Assembly: GCF_016134045.1 (NCBI RefSeq)
Contig: NZ_CP065915.1
Coordinates: 3,528,501 to 3,592,500 of the forward strand
Direction: 5' to 3'
Origin: Pelagovum pacificum
GTDB taxonomy: Bacteria; Pseudomonadota; Alphaproteobacteria; Rhodobacterales; Rhodobacteraceae
Length of the DNA stretch: 64,000 nucleotides
A program made the translations under genes and the position numbers. This document shows, one piece after another, positions 54,175 to 64,000 of the stretch; position 1 is the first letter of the stretch, and each line of letters begins with the position of its first letter. The notes beneath the pieces are model-generated. The model was not told the origin of the DNA, did not search any database, and worked only from the letters and a program-made list of their open reading frames with translations.

Positions 54175-54840
54175 GTTGAGATAATGCAATGGATTCTTGG
54201 CATCTTGATCCCGGCTTGGCGTTGCGGGGCATATAAGTAAGTTCATTCCGGGGTGCTGAGGGTTCCCGAGTTGCCCAGCTACTTACTCACTAATCAGCTG
54301 GCACTCCGGCCCTGCGGGCCTGCGTTCCAGCTGTCGTTCGCCGGGGGCTGACGCCCCCGGACCCCAGCGCCGCTGACGCGCCGCTCGGGAGACGCTCCGC
54401 CCTCCCGAACCCGCCAGGGACCTTCAGCCGGACCAGAGAGCGCGCCGCCCCTCTGGACACCCAGGGCAGGGTCTTCGTTCGCCACTCCCCCTGCACCCCC
54501 TGGCGTCTCCCGACGGGCTCGGGTCATCGTTCCGCACTCCCCCAAGACCCCCTGCTCCCGGAGGATGCCGCTCCGCGCTCGCCTCCGAACCTCCCCCAAC
54601 TCCCGGGAAGAGCGTTCCGCACGTCTTCCCGAACCTATCTCCGCTCGTCTCCCGACGGGGTCGAAAGGGGCACCCTCTCGACGCTCTCCCGACAGGACAG
54701 GGAGCAACGCAGATCAGGGGAGCAGGGCCAGTCCCTTCCGTCGTGCGCGCGCCTTGTGACGCGCACGACGGAAGGCCCCGGCCCATAGGATAGAAGGGGA
54801 CGATCACGCGCGTCGGATATCCACGTTCAAGGAGCCGACA
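54175..54840. other. Gene-free GC-rich block with degenerate repeats
   Basis: No supported gene in 666 nt. It opens with hairpins after the ABC-3C ATPase: CAGCTGG (54295-54301) pairs with CCAGCTG (54327-54333), and CCGGGGGC / GCCCCCGG pair at 54341-54360. A C-rich, A-poor stretch follows in which CGTCTCCCGACGGG occurs at 54504 and 54646, its inverse CGGGAGACG at 54386, and TTC-G-C-ACTCCCCC-type units at about 54477 and 54530. It ends with a 16-bp inverted repeat and the ribosome-binding site (AAGGAG) of the next gene. Confidence 0.55.
54734..54775. repeat. Perfect 16-bp inverted repeat upstream of PemK-like gene
   Basis: CCTTCCGTCGTGCGCG (54734-54749) and CGCGCACGACGGAAGG (54760-54775) with a 10-nt loop, ending 65 nt before the start codon. 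No T tract follows, so an operator or RNA structure controlling the toxin-like pair is as likely as a terminator. Confidence 0.75.
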
Positions 54841-55386
54841 ATGCTCGACACGACCAACACCATCCTCACGATGACGCCAGCCTGGCGCGACCATCTGTCT
54901 TACGGGGACATCGTCTCTTTCCGCTTCCCGCTCGCGGAGGAAGCCAGCACTGGAAAGCCGAAAGCCCGGCCCTGCCTGGTCCTCGACATCGAGACGCGGG
55001 ACGACCAGCGCTACGCCCTTCTCGCCTACGGAACGACCTCGCGCCGACGGTCCAACGTCGGCTACGAGGTTCACGTTCGCCGTCGCGACGAATACCTGCC
55101 CGCCGGTCTCGACGAGCCGACCCGCTTCGTCGGCGCACGCCGCCTCCTGGTGCCGCTGACACACAGCGGCTTCGCCATCTGCCGAGCGACGGGCTCTGCC
55201 GTGCTCGGCCGGCTCGACGGTGCTCCGTTCGACGACATGAACGCGGTGCGCGGCCGCATCCACGCCGAGGCCGACATCGCTGCGGACCGCCGATCGCGAC
55301 GGCGAGGCGGGCTCCGGCGCTCGCGCCCCATGGAGCATCGAGCTCCGCGATCCACAGAGCCTGCGAGGAAGGCGGTGCGCGAATGA
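54841..55386 (+). CDS. PemK/MazF-like protein
   Basis: A 181-aa protein whose first 120 residues look like the PemK/MazF barrel: LSYGDIVSFRFP (about 19-30) followed by KARPCLVLDIETRDDQRYAL (about 41-60) and a strand TRFVGARRLLVPLTH. MazF-type proteins are mRNA interferases or DNA-gyrase-type toxins. A basic tail (ADRRSRRRGGLRRSR) extends beyond the family length. ATG with AAGGAG seven bases upstream. It overlaps the next gene by 4 nt. Confidence 0.55.
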   Translation: MLDTTNTILTMTPAWRDHLSYGDIVSFRFPLAEEASTGKPKARPCLVLDIETRDDQRYALLAYGTTSRRRSNVGYEVHVRRRDEYLPAGLDEPTRFVGARRLLVPLTHSGFAICRATGSAVLGRLDGAPFDDMNAVRGRIHAEADIAADRRSRRRGGLRRSRPMEHRAPRSTEPARKAVRE

Positions 55387-55832
55387 GCGAAGCCGTCTCG
55401 CGGACCCTGTTCGAGCAGCAGGTGGACCTCACCAGCTCCCTCCTGCAACGGATGCAGGGTATGGAAAGCCACCTGCTGACACGCGTGCGTCCGCACCTTC
55501 CCGACGACGCCGGAAACGCCGTCGACGATCTCATCGTCGCGATGGACGCAGAGGAGTGGATCGATCCGAGCTTGCACTTCTATGTCGATGCCGTCCTCGG
55601 CGAGATGCGCACCGCGATTGCTGCCGGCACGACCGAAGAGCAGGTGCCCATTCCGCGCGACAAGTTGATCGGCTCCACGGAGGCCTTCGACACGCACAAG
55701 GTGCGGAGCCCGGCCGCCGAAGCGCTTCAAGCCGCACTGCCTCCACTGGAGGGTCTCTATGGCGCGGCTCGGGAGGCGCTCCGCTTCGCCGAAGCGATCC
55801 GGCTGAGCTTCCAGCTCCTGCATCCGGACTGA
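55383..55832 (+). CDS. Unknown partner of the PemK-like gene
   Basis: A 149-aa mostly helical acidic protein with no recognised family: segments LFEQQVDLTSSLLQRMQ (about 9-25), DDLIVAMDAEEWIDPSLHFY and EALRFAEAIRLSFQLLHPD. ATGA overlap with the PemK-like gene argues for joint function, for instance an antitoxin or a substrate adaptor, though typical antitoxins precede the toxin. Confidence 0.6.
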   Translation: MSEAVSRTLFEQQVDLTSSLLQRMQGMESHLLTRVRPHLPDDAGNAVDDLIVAMDAEEWIDPSLHFYVDAVLGEMRTAIAAGTTEEQVPIPRDKLIGSTEAFDTHKVRSPAAEALQAALPPLEGLYGAAREALRFAEAIRLSFQLLHPD

Positions 55833-56236
55833 ACCCAACGGCGCCCCGAGGGGCGCCGCTCTTGAGGGCCCCTGCGGCCCCGCTGACGGGACTGGATCAC
55901 CCGCCAGAAGGCGCGCCGGCGACCAATGCTCCGTCGCTGCTACGACGATGCCGGCGCGCCAATCCTTGATTTTTTGAGCAAACTCCTGGGTGCTGTCAAA
56001 AGAGAGCTGGATACCACAGCCGAACGCGTTGGCGACTGCGTAAGAAGTGACCGTCCCGGCGAAGAATAAGAAACCGCCATTCCGACTCGTGAGACGTGAA
56101 CCGGGGTAGCCAGTGAAATCGGCCCAGCTCGAGCTTTGCGAACAGCAAGCTCACCATAGAGAATGCCAGGCGGCGACGATGGACTATGGACGGCTTATCT
56201 GCTTCAGTGTCTCAAAATAGGTAAAACTGAGGCGAC
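55833..56236. other. Gene-free gap with hairpins
   Basis: 404 nt without a supported gene. CGGCGCCCC / GGGGCGCCG at 55839-55858 is a tight hairpin 6 nt after the preceding stop. A larger inverted repeat at 55910-55960 follows. From about 55,975 the base composition drops and nothing recognisable precedes the 380-aa gene except its GAGG ribosome-binding site. Confidence 0.5.
55910..55975 (+). terminator. Terminator-like inverted repeat with T run
   Basis: GGCGCGCCGGC (55910-55920) pairs perfectly with GCCGGCGCGCC (55950-55960); a small CGTCG/CGACG stem sits in the loop. AATCCTTGATTTTTT follows, giving a T tract at 55970-55975. Likely ends the PemK-like gene pair. Confidence 0.65.
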
Positions 56237-57379
56237 ATGTATTTCTCCATCATATTTCCGCTTGCCGATCTTCGGAACTTGCACCACGAGCGCGCCGGGC
56301 GCCTGGAACGTCCGGCATGGGGGCAAAGCGACCCGCAAGCGAAATTCGCGCGTGGCTTTGGAGAAATCCACACAAGAACCAAGTCGGGCTCGGGCTACCC
56401 TGGTGAAAACTATTATGCTGACTGCAATAATCTGATAAGGTATCCAACTCAATACTTCCTGCGGCCAATCCAAAAATTACAACGCGCCATTGTGGCATAT
56501 CCTATTTACAGACGGTTCTATTTCGACGGTGAAATGTCTGGTCGTTTTGAACTTGGCTTCCGACTTAATGATGGATCCATTGATGAGGTTGCTTTTTCAG
56601 AAGGCAACGTGAAGTATAGCGCAGAAGAGCTTGCCGCCCAAATATTGCAAGAAAATGTTCGCATTGAACTTCTGGACGGAAGGAAATTCACGCAACCTTT
56701 TTCGGCGGCGGCGCCGGCACTTCGGGACGGTTGGATCCTCAGTAGCACTAAGAACGCAGCATTAAAAAGCTTCGAGTTAGAAAAAATCGGCAAGACATAC
56801 GTGGGTGTCGGATCACCATTCGTTTTTATTCGATCTGGGCGAGAAACAAACCTACAGAAAGATCGACAGAGGCGCCAATTATTCGGCGATGAAAACCTCG
56901 AGATCTTCCTCAGCAGGTCCGGGACTCAAAAGCAATCATTCGACGTTGCAGCTATACCATCAGTTGCTTCACTTTCGGACGAGACGCCCAGGGAAAGATT
57001 AGCGCGATTGTTTTACACTCAAGTTCGCGTTCTTTCTTACGCTCACTCATTCTATCTCAGACAAGTCGCTTCCGGGAAGCTTTCAGGGCCCAGATCCATT
57101 GAACCCGCAATACAGGCACTGCTTGAGAGACTCTCAAGTTTGGAGCCTGTCGAAGGCAACCGAGAAGATGAATTGGCATGCCACGAAATGGCTGAAATCT
57201 TACGACGAACGGATATCAACCCTTCTCAACTCGCGACAGAAATAGATAATCTGGTAAAGCCGGGATTTTTTCGCCGCTGGTTCGGAGGTATCTTTGGCTA
57301 TGCGGATCGGAAAGTTGACATAGCGGTTGAGGCCGCTGCTGCAAGCGCGACGACGCACCTTTTGAGCAGCGGCCCCTAA
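56237..57379 (+). CDS. Hypothetical protein of the island, 380 aa
   Basis: No family recognised. The first about 50 residues carry charged and aromatic patches; a beta-rich segment RFYFDGEMSGRFELGFRL (about 93-110) leads into an alternating charged middle (SIDEVAFSEGNVKYSAEELA, then VRIELLDGRKF). The second half is helical (about 235-300, ERLARLFYTQVRVLSYAHSF) and ends with a short aromatic stretch GFFRRWFGGIFGY. No signal peptide and no clear catalytic motif. GAGG five bases before the ATG. Lower G+C than neighbours, so acquired cargo is likely; a defence role is only a guess. Confidence 0.6.
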   Translation: MYFSIIFPLADLRNLHHERAGRLERPAWGQSDPQAKFARGFGEIHTRTKSGSGYPGENYYADCNNLIRYPTQYFLRPIQKLQRAIVAYPIYRRFYFDGEMSGRFELGFRLNDGSIDEVAFSEGNVKYSAEELAAQILQENVRIELLDGRKFTQPFSAAAPALRDGWILSSTKNAALKSFELEKIGKTYVGVGSPFVFIRSGRETNLQKDRQRRQLFGDENLEIFLSRSGTQKQSFDVAAIPSVASLSDETPRERLARLFYTQVRVLSYAHSFYLRQVASGKLSGPRSIEPAIQALLERLSSLEPVEGNREDELACHEMAEILRRTDINPSQLATEIDNLVKPGFFRRWFGGIFGYADRKVDIAVEAAAASATTHLLSSGP

Positions 57380-57579
57380 AATATTGGGCAGCACCGAATG
57401 CTTAGCCCGTCTATGTCGTTGGGAGCTAATGCTCCCTCGATACAAACTATAGTGCGGTTGTGACGCTGAGTCAATGCCGCCGAGAGCCCCGACTACGATT
57501 GCAGCACGAGGATTCGCCGATCATTCCGCGAACGGTAAATCTATCCTTCGTGCAGTGCGGCTTTAGGTCGAGCAGCCAA

Positions 57580-58251
57580 CTAACCTACCGTTCGTTTACT
57601 ATGCGGGTCCTGACGCTGCCCTTCGGCGACAATTTGGAGCGTCTCGTCGGAGAGCGGCCGTTGCAGGCCCTTGGCCTCGCCGAACGGCGCAGTGAGCCAG
57701 GTCTTCCATTCCTCGGGCTCGGTAAGGATCACCGGCATCGCCTTGGGATGAACGGAACCGACCACGGCGTTGGCCTCGGTTGTGAGGAAGCCGAAGAGGT
57801 CGGCTTCGACCTCGCCTTCCTTGAGCTTCCGGACGGAGGTCCAGCGGGTCCAGATCCCGGCGAAGAAGGTCAGCGGTCGATCCTCGCCGCGCGCGAACCA
57901 GACGGGGGTTCGCGACTTGTCGCGCTCGACGCGATATTCGGAGAAGCTGGTGAAGGGCACGAGGCAGCGGTGCTCCGGGCCGAGCCAGCGCCGCCAATGC
58001 GCCGAGCCGAGGTTGCGGATGTTCGTGACGCCGGGATCGGTCCTGCGGTTCTTCAGGGCGCCCTTCGGCGACGGCATGCCCCACCGCATCATCACCAGCT
58101 CCCGGCCCTCCTCGCCCATGCGGATGACGGGCGCCGACTGGTCCGGGAAGATCGCCGGTTGCGGCGCGAGGTTGCCTGTGCGGTCGGTCCAGACGCTTGC
58201 GAGCTCACGGATCGCCGACTGCCCCTTCGACAACGAATAGAGGTTGCACAT
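57580..58251 (-). CDS. SRAP domain protein (HMCES/YedK-like)
   Basis: A 223-aa protein that in this family forms a thiazolidine crosslink with abasic sites in single-stranded DNA through Cys2. It starts MCNLYSLSKGQ, with Cys2 directly after the initiator Met as required, and has RWGMPSP, TNIRNLGS, RCLVPFTSFSEYR with the catalytic Glu, and FFAGIWTRW; the active-site His lies in GSVHPKAMPVIL. The usual length is about 220-230 residues. On a mobile element it may protect single-stranded transfer intermediates. The 200-nt gap before it (57380-57579) holds only a 6-bp hairpin at 57421-57436. Confidence 0.92.
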   Translation of the reverse strand: MCNLYSLSKGQSAIRELASVWTDRTGNLAPQPAIFPDQSAPVIRMGEEGRELVMMRWGMPSPKGALKNRRTDPGVTNIRNLGSAHWRRWLGPEHRCLVPFTSFSEYRVERDKSRTPVWFARGEDRPLTFFAGIWTRWTSVRKLKEGEVEADLFGFLTTEANAVVGSVHPKAMPVILTEPEEWKTWLTAPFGEAKGLQRPLSDETLQIVAEGQRQDPHSKRTVG

Positions 58252-58324
58252 CCGCCCTGCCCCTTTGCGCGACCAAGAGACCGGCGCCGAAGCCGACCTC
58301 ATCACCCTGACTGTAGGAGCCCCC

Positions 58325-58438
58325 ATGTCCCGCCGCCACCTCCTGACGCGACTATGGCTGCGCCGGCACGAGTTTCTGATCGTGCGCGCCGCCATCGTTC
58401 TGCTGCTGCTCGTGCACGCCGCGCTGCTGCTCCGCTGA
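58325..58438 (+). CDS. Small single-pass membrane peptide
   Basis: A 37-codon frame, MSRRHLLTRLWLRRHEF then a hydrophobic helix (LIVRAAIVLLLLVHAALLLR). AGGAG lies five bases upstream. A basic N-terminus with one helix is typical of tiny membrane proteins, including some toxins or signal-like peptides; no homolog is recognised. Confidence 0.5.
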   Translation: MSRRHLLTRLWLRRHEFLIVRAAIVLLLLVHAALLLR

Positions 58439-58557
58439 ACGAGACAGACGCGCCCGCGGGAGACCCGCGGGCGCTCTTCGGCCACCTGTGTGCGGGACCT
58501 CGGGTGGGCGTCCGCCGTGTCGGTTGTTCATTGCCCGAACAGGAAAGGACTCCGCCG

Positions 58558-58758
58558 ATGCCGCTCGACAGACTGATCGACCTTCTCGCAGAAGCCGCAG
58601 TCCGCAAGCTCTCGCAGGAGCGGGAGGCAAAGGACGCAACGCCTGACGCGATGTTTCCACTCTACTCGGGATTGCGGCCATACGATGTCCTCATTCTCCT
58701 GCGACAGAAAGTTCAACGGCGCCGTGCGCGCCACAGTCCGACGACGAGACGACCATGA
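58558..58758 (+). CDS. Small helical protein of the recombinase operon
   Basis: A 66-aa protein (MPLDRLIDLLAEAAVRKLSQ, then a basic tail RQKVQRRRARHS). AAGGA precedes the ATG. Its stop overlaps the next start by ATGA, placing it first in a coupled set of three genes that ends in the integrase. A recombination accessory or directionality role is possible but unproven. Confidence 0.6.
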   Translation: MPLDRLIDLLAEAAVRKLSQEREAKDATPDAMFPLYSGLRPYDVLILLRQKVQRRRARHSPTTRRP

Positions 58759-59162
58759 CCACTGGCACCACCGCCCTTCTCTACCGGCGCTCGGCCCGTT
58801 CGAGCGACGTCGCAATCGGTGAGCAGCGCGGGCTCTGCACCGACTACGCCGCCGCGCGAGGCTGGCGCATCCTTGATGTCGTCGTCGACACCGGCGTCGG
58901 CGGGGTGGCGGAGCCCACGGGCCTGACGATCCTGCGGGAGCGCATCGCAAGCGGCGGGGCACAGGCCGTTATCGCGACGGATCTGGCCCGCATCTCGCGC
59001 GATCCCGAACGGGTTCAGGCCTTCGCCCGGTTCTGCCGGCAGCACGGGGCCGACTTGTGCTGCGCGACGCAGACGGTCAATCTCGACGCCATTCTGGCCC
59101 CCGCCAACGGCGCCGGCACCTTTATCGAGGCGCTCTACGACGCACGGGAGACCCATTCATGA
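58755..59162 (+). CDS. Short serine-recombinase-like protein
   Basis: A 135-aa protein made only of a resolvase-type N-terminal domain: ALLYRRSARSSDVAIGEQRG (about 7-26), RGWRILDVVVDTGVGG, VIATDLARISRDPER. The position of the catalytic serine (Y-x-R-x-S) reads Y10-R-R-S-A14, so the nucleophile is replaced or shifted. No DNA-binding domain. Joined by ATGA overlaps to both neighbours; perhaps an inactive partner of the integrase. Confidence 0.78.
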   Translation: MTTGTTALLYRRSARSSDVAIGEQRGLCTDYAAARGWRILDVVVDTGVGGVAEPTGLTILRERIASGGAQAVIATDLARISRDPERVQAFARFCRQHGADLCCATQTVNLDAILAPANGAGTFIEALYDARETHS

Positions 59163-60840
59163 CTCAGCATTCGAGCTTCGAGCAGCCCCGCCGCGTCGCG
59201 CTCTACGCCCGCTACTCGACCGACTTGCAGAACCCGATGTCGGTCGAGGACCAGTTCCGGCAGGCTGAGCGCTACGCCCGGCAGCAGGGCTGGACGATCG
59301 TCGAGCGCTTCTCGGACAGCGCGATCAGCGGCACGGCGGCACGGACCCGGCCGGACTTCACGCGCCTGTCGGACGCGCTCCACCAGGGGACGTTCGACAT
59401 CGTCCTCGCCGAGTCCCTCGACCGGATTTCCCGCGACCAGGAGCATCTGGCGGGCTTCTACAAGGCCGCGAAGACCGCGCGTGTCGAGATCCACACGGTC
59501 GGGCGCGGCAAGGTGGATGCGCTCACGCTGGGGCTCTCCTCGATGATGAGCGCCATGTTCCTCGAGGAGCTCTCGGACAAGGTGCGCCGCGGCATCGAGG
59601 GCAAGGTGCTGAAGGGCCTGAGCGGCGGCGGTCGCATTTACGGATACCGCCCCGGCACCGACGAGCGCGGCGCTCCGGTGAAGGGCACCCTGGCCATCGA
59701 CGAGATCGAAGCCGCAGTCGTGCGGAGCATCTTTCGCGACTACGCCGCCGGCGTCTCGCCCATCAAGATCGCCAGCCGCCTCAACGAGGAGGGCATCCCC
59801 TCCCCGTCCGTGGGCTCGAAGCGAAAATCGTCGGGGCACTGGAAGCAGAACACGATTAACGGGAACGCCGCGCGCGGCACCGGCATCCTGAACAACGAGC
59901 TCTATATGGGGCGTCGGATCTGGAAGCGCCTCTCCTACACGAAGCACCACCAGACCGAGAAGAAGCGCTCGACGCTGAACCCCGAGAGCGAGTGGCAGGT
60001 CGTCGAGGTGCCGGAGCTCAGGATCGTCGATCAGGACCTCTGGGACGCCGTGAAGGCGCGCCAGGCGGCGCAGACGAAGCGACGGTCCAAGGTGCCCACC
60101 ACCGACCGGAACCGGCTGTCCTCAAGCCAGACGCTCCGGCGCCGGAAGTATCTGCTGTCGGGGCTTCTGCACTGCGGCCTCTGCGGCGGACGGATGACCG
60201 TCGCCGGGGCCGGCAAATACAAGACCTACTACTGCGCCGACGCCAAGGAGAAGGGCCCGAGCGTCTGCACGGGCTTCCGGGGCCTGCGAGAGAGCGTCGC
60301 CCTGCCCTTGGTCCTGTCGGCCCTGCGCGCCGATCTGATGAAGCCCGAGGCCTACGCACGGTTCCGGGATCGCGTGCACCACCAGCTGAAGGCAGCACAA
60401 GGCACCGCGGAGGACACGCTGCGCCTTCACGACGCGCGGGTGCGGCAGCTGGAGGTGGAGCAACGCAATCTGGTTGCCCTGGCGAAGCAGGGGCTGGGCT
60501 CGGAGTCGCTCGTCGCCGAGCTTCAGAAGATCGATGCCGACCTCGCACGCCTCACGGCGACGCGTGGCGATATTGTTCCGCCGGATATCGAGCTGCCAGA
60601 GGGACTGCCCGAGCTCTATCAGGAGATGGTCGGGAACCTCGCGGCGAGCCTCTCCGAGGAGAGCGTTGTCGGACGCGCGGCCGACGAGCTGCATGAGCTG
60701 ATCGACCGGATCGACGTCGATTGGGACGCCGAGGCGAAGGCGCATCGGCTGACGATCGAGGGCAACTTACTGGAGATGCTACGCAAATCGGCGCCGGATG
60801 AGCTCGGCGCCGTGCGTGATGGTGCGATTTTCGCGGAAGT

Positions 60841-60862
<22 letters not shown>
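59159..60862 (+). CDS. Large serine recombinase (integrase)
   Basis: A 567-aa site-specific recombinase. The catalytic domain has RVALYARYSTDLQNPMS with Ser20 and DIVLAESLDRISRDQEH. A recombinase domain and zinc ribbon (LLHCGLCGGRM...YYCADA...VCTGF, about 341-377) and a coiled coil (about 425-470) follow. It most likely inserts and excises the island. Its last 21 nt plus stop lie inside the tRNA-fMet 3' end, so its C-terminus (VGCGSRI) is encoded by the attachment site. Start is set by ATGA overlap with the preceding gene. Confidence 0.93.
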
Positions 60863-60917
<55 letters not shown>

Positions 60918-60965
60918 CCAATTTGTGCTGATCATCGTACGAGAGATCAGAGTGTTCCTTACTAG

Positions 60966-61081
60966 GTTTGGCGGTGACTTACTCTCCCACGTCTTAGGAC
61001 GCAGTACCATCAGCGCTACGGCACTTAACGGCTGGGTTCGGAATGGAGCCAGGTGTTTTGCTCGTGCTATTACCACCAAAC
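60966..61081 (-). rRNA. rrf: 5S ribosomal RNA
   Basis: About 116 nt with the alphaproteobacterial form: begins GTTTGGTGGTAATAGCACG and ends GTCACCGCCAAAC, with the conserved TCCATTCCGAACCC loop. It lies between 23S and tRNA-fMet. Ends are accurate to a few bases. Confidence 0.95.
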
Positions 61082-61201
61082 CGAGAAAGGAACACGGGCG
61101 AGCGCCTTTGGCGCCCGCCGTGGTCATCAGATATCCAAGTCAATGAGGTGCGACTTCTGTCCAGCAGCAAGTGCCCTCAGGCTGCCTTGCTTCTACTGGA
61201 T

Positions 61202-64000
<2,799 letters not shown>

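Noticed and set aside
54184..54240. 18-codon frame (MQWILG...) after the DUF2326 gene
   Set aside because: Too short and without conserved context to support a gene.
54361..54720. CRISPR array
   Set aside because: Repeats are degenerate, unevenly spaced and partly inverted, with no cas genes.
54424..55338. 304-codon minus-strand frame over the repeat block
   Set aside because: Crosses the 16-bp palindrome and the PemK-like gene, with low-complexity Arg/Gly/Pro product; no support.

Overview
The window is a high-G+C chromosomal segment whose gene content and order point to an alphaproteobacterium of the family Rhodobacteraceae (Roseobacter/Paracoccus type). The evidence is the SmoEFGK-type polyol transporter with a mannitol dehydrogenase, the uvrC-pgsA-moaD-moaE cluster, ETF-ubiquinone oxidoreductase, phaA/phaB, and an rRNA operon that ends in initiator tRNA-Met and has an extended helix 9 in its 23S rRNA. 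Genus cannot be decided by reading alone.

Positions 1-48,900 are ordinary, tightly packed core chromosome. In order they hold dedA, ribosomal proteins L20/L35, pyruvate kinase, N-formylglutamate amidohydrolase, CuZn-SOD, D-amino-acid transaminase, rhodanese and an OmpA-family protein. Next come divergent ubiA/rsmE, gshA, greA, ETF-QO, a TPR protein with ispE, a long-chain prenyl diphosphate synthase, and phaA with a patatin-like lipase and phaB. An EAL protein, tag, uvrC-pgsA-moaDE, an sppA/antiporter/SDR operon and an ABC-2 exporter follow. A HAD hydrolase and a SorC-type regulator then lead into a complete polyol uptake and oxidation operon. An MFS permease and a divergent Lrp / AceE-like E1 pair close the core region. 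Many neighbours overlap by 4, 8 or 17 nt, so translational coupling is the rule.

Positions about 48,962-60,852 are a mobile island of about 11.9 kb inserted in the 3' end of the initiator tRNA-Met gene. It is bounded by a 12-bp direct repeat (TGGTTGCGGGAG): one copy is the tRNA 3' end and the other lies beside what looks like the original tRNA/rRNA terminator. It carries a large serine recombinase plus a short recombinase-like partner, a MobV-like relaxase with a nested hairpin over its start site and a candidate oriT, and an HMCES/YedK-type SRAP protein. Its cargo is a three-gene ABC-three-component (ABC-3C) cassette (nuclease-like protein, small middle component, DUF2326/SMC-like ATPase), a PemK/MazF-like gene coupled to an unknown partner, and an unrecognised 380-aa gene. 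The cargo has visibly lower G+C than the chromosome. The best reading is a mobilizable element carrying a predicted, little-studied defence system.

Positions 60,841-64,000 hold, on the minus strand, the distal part of an rRNA operon: 23S (cut by the window edge), 5S and initiator tRNA-Met.
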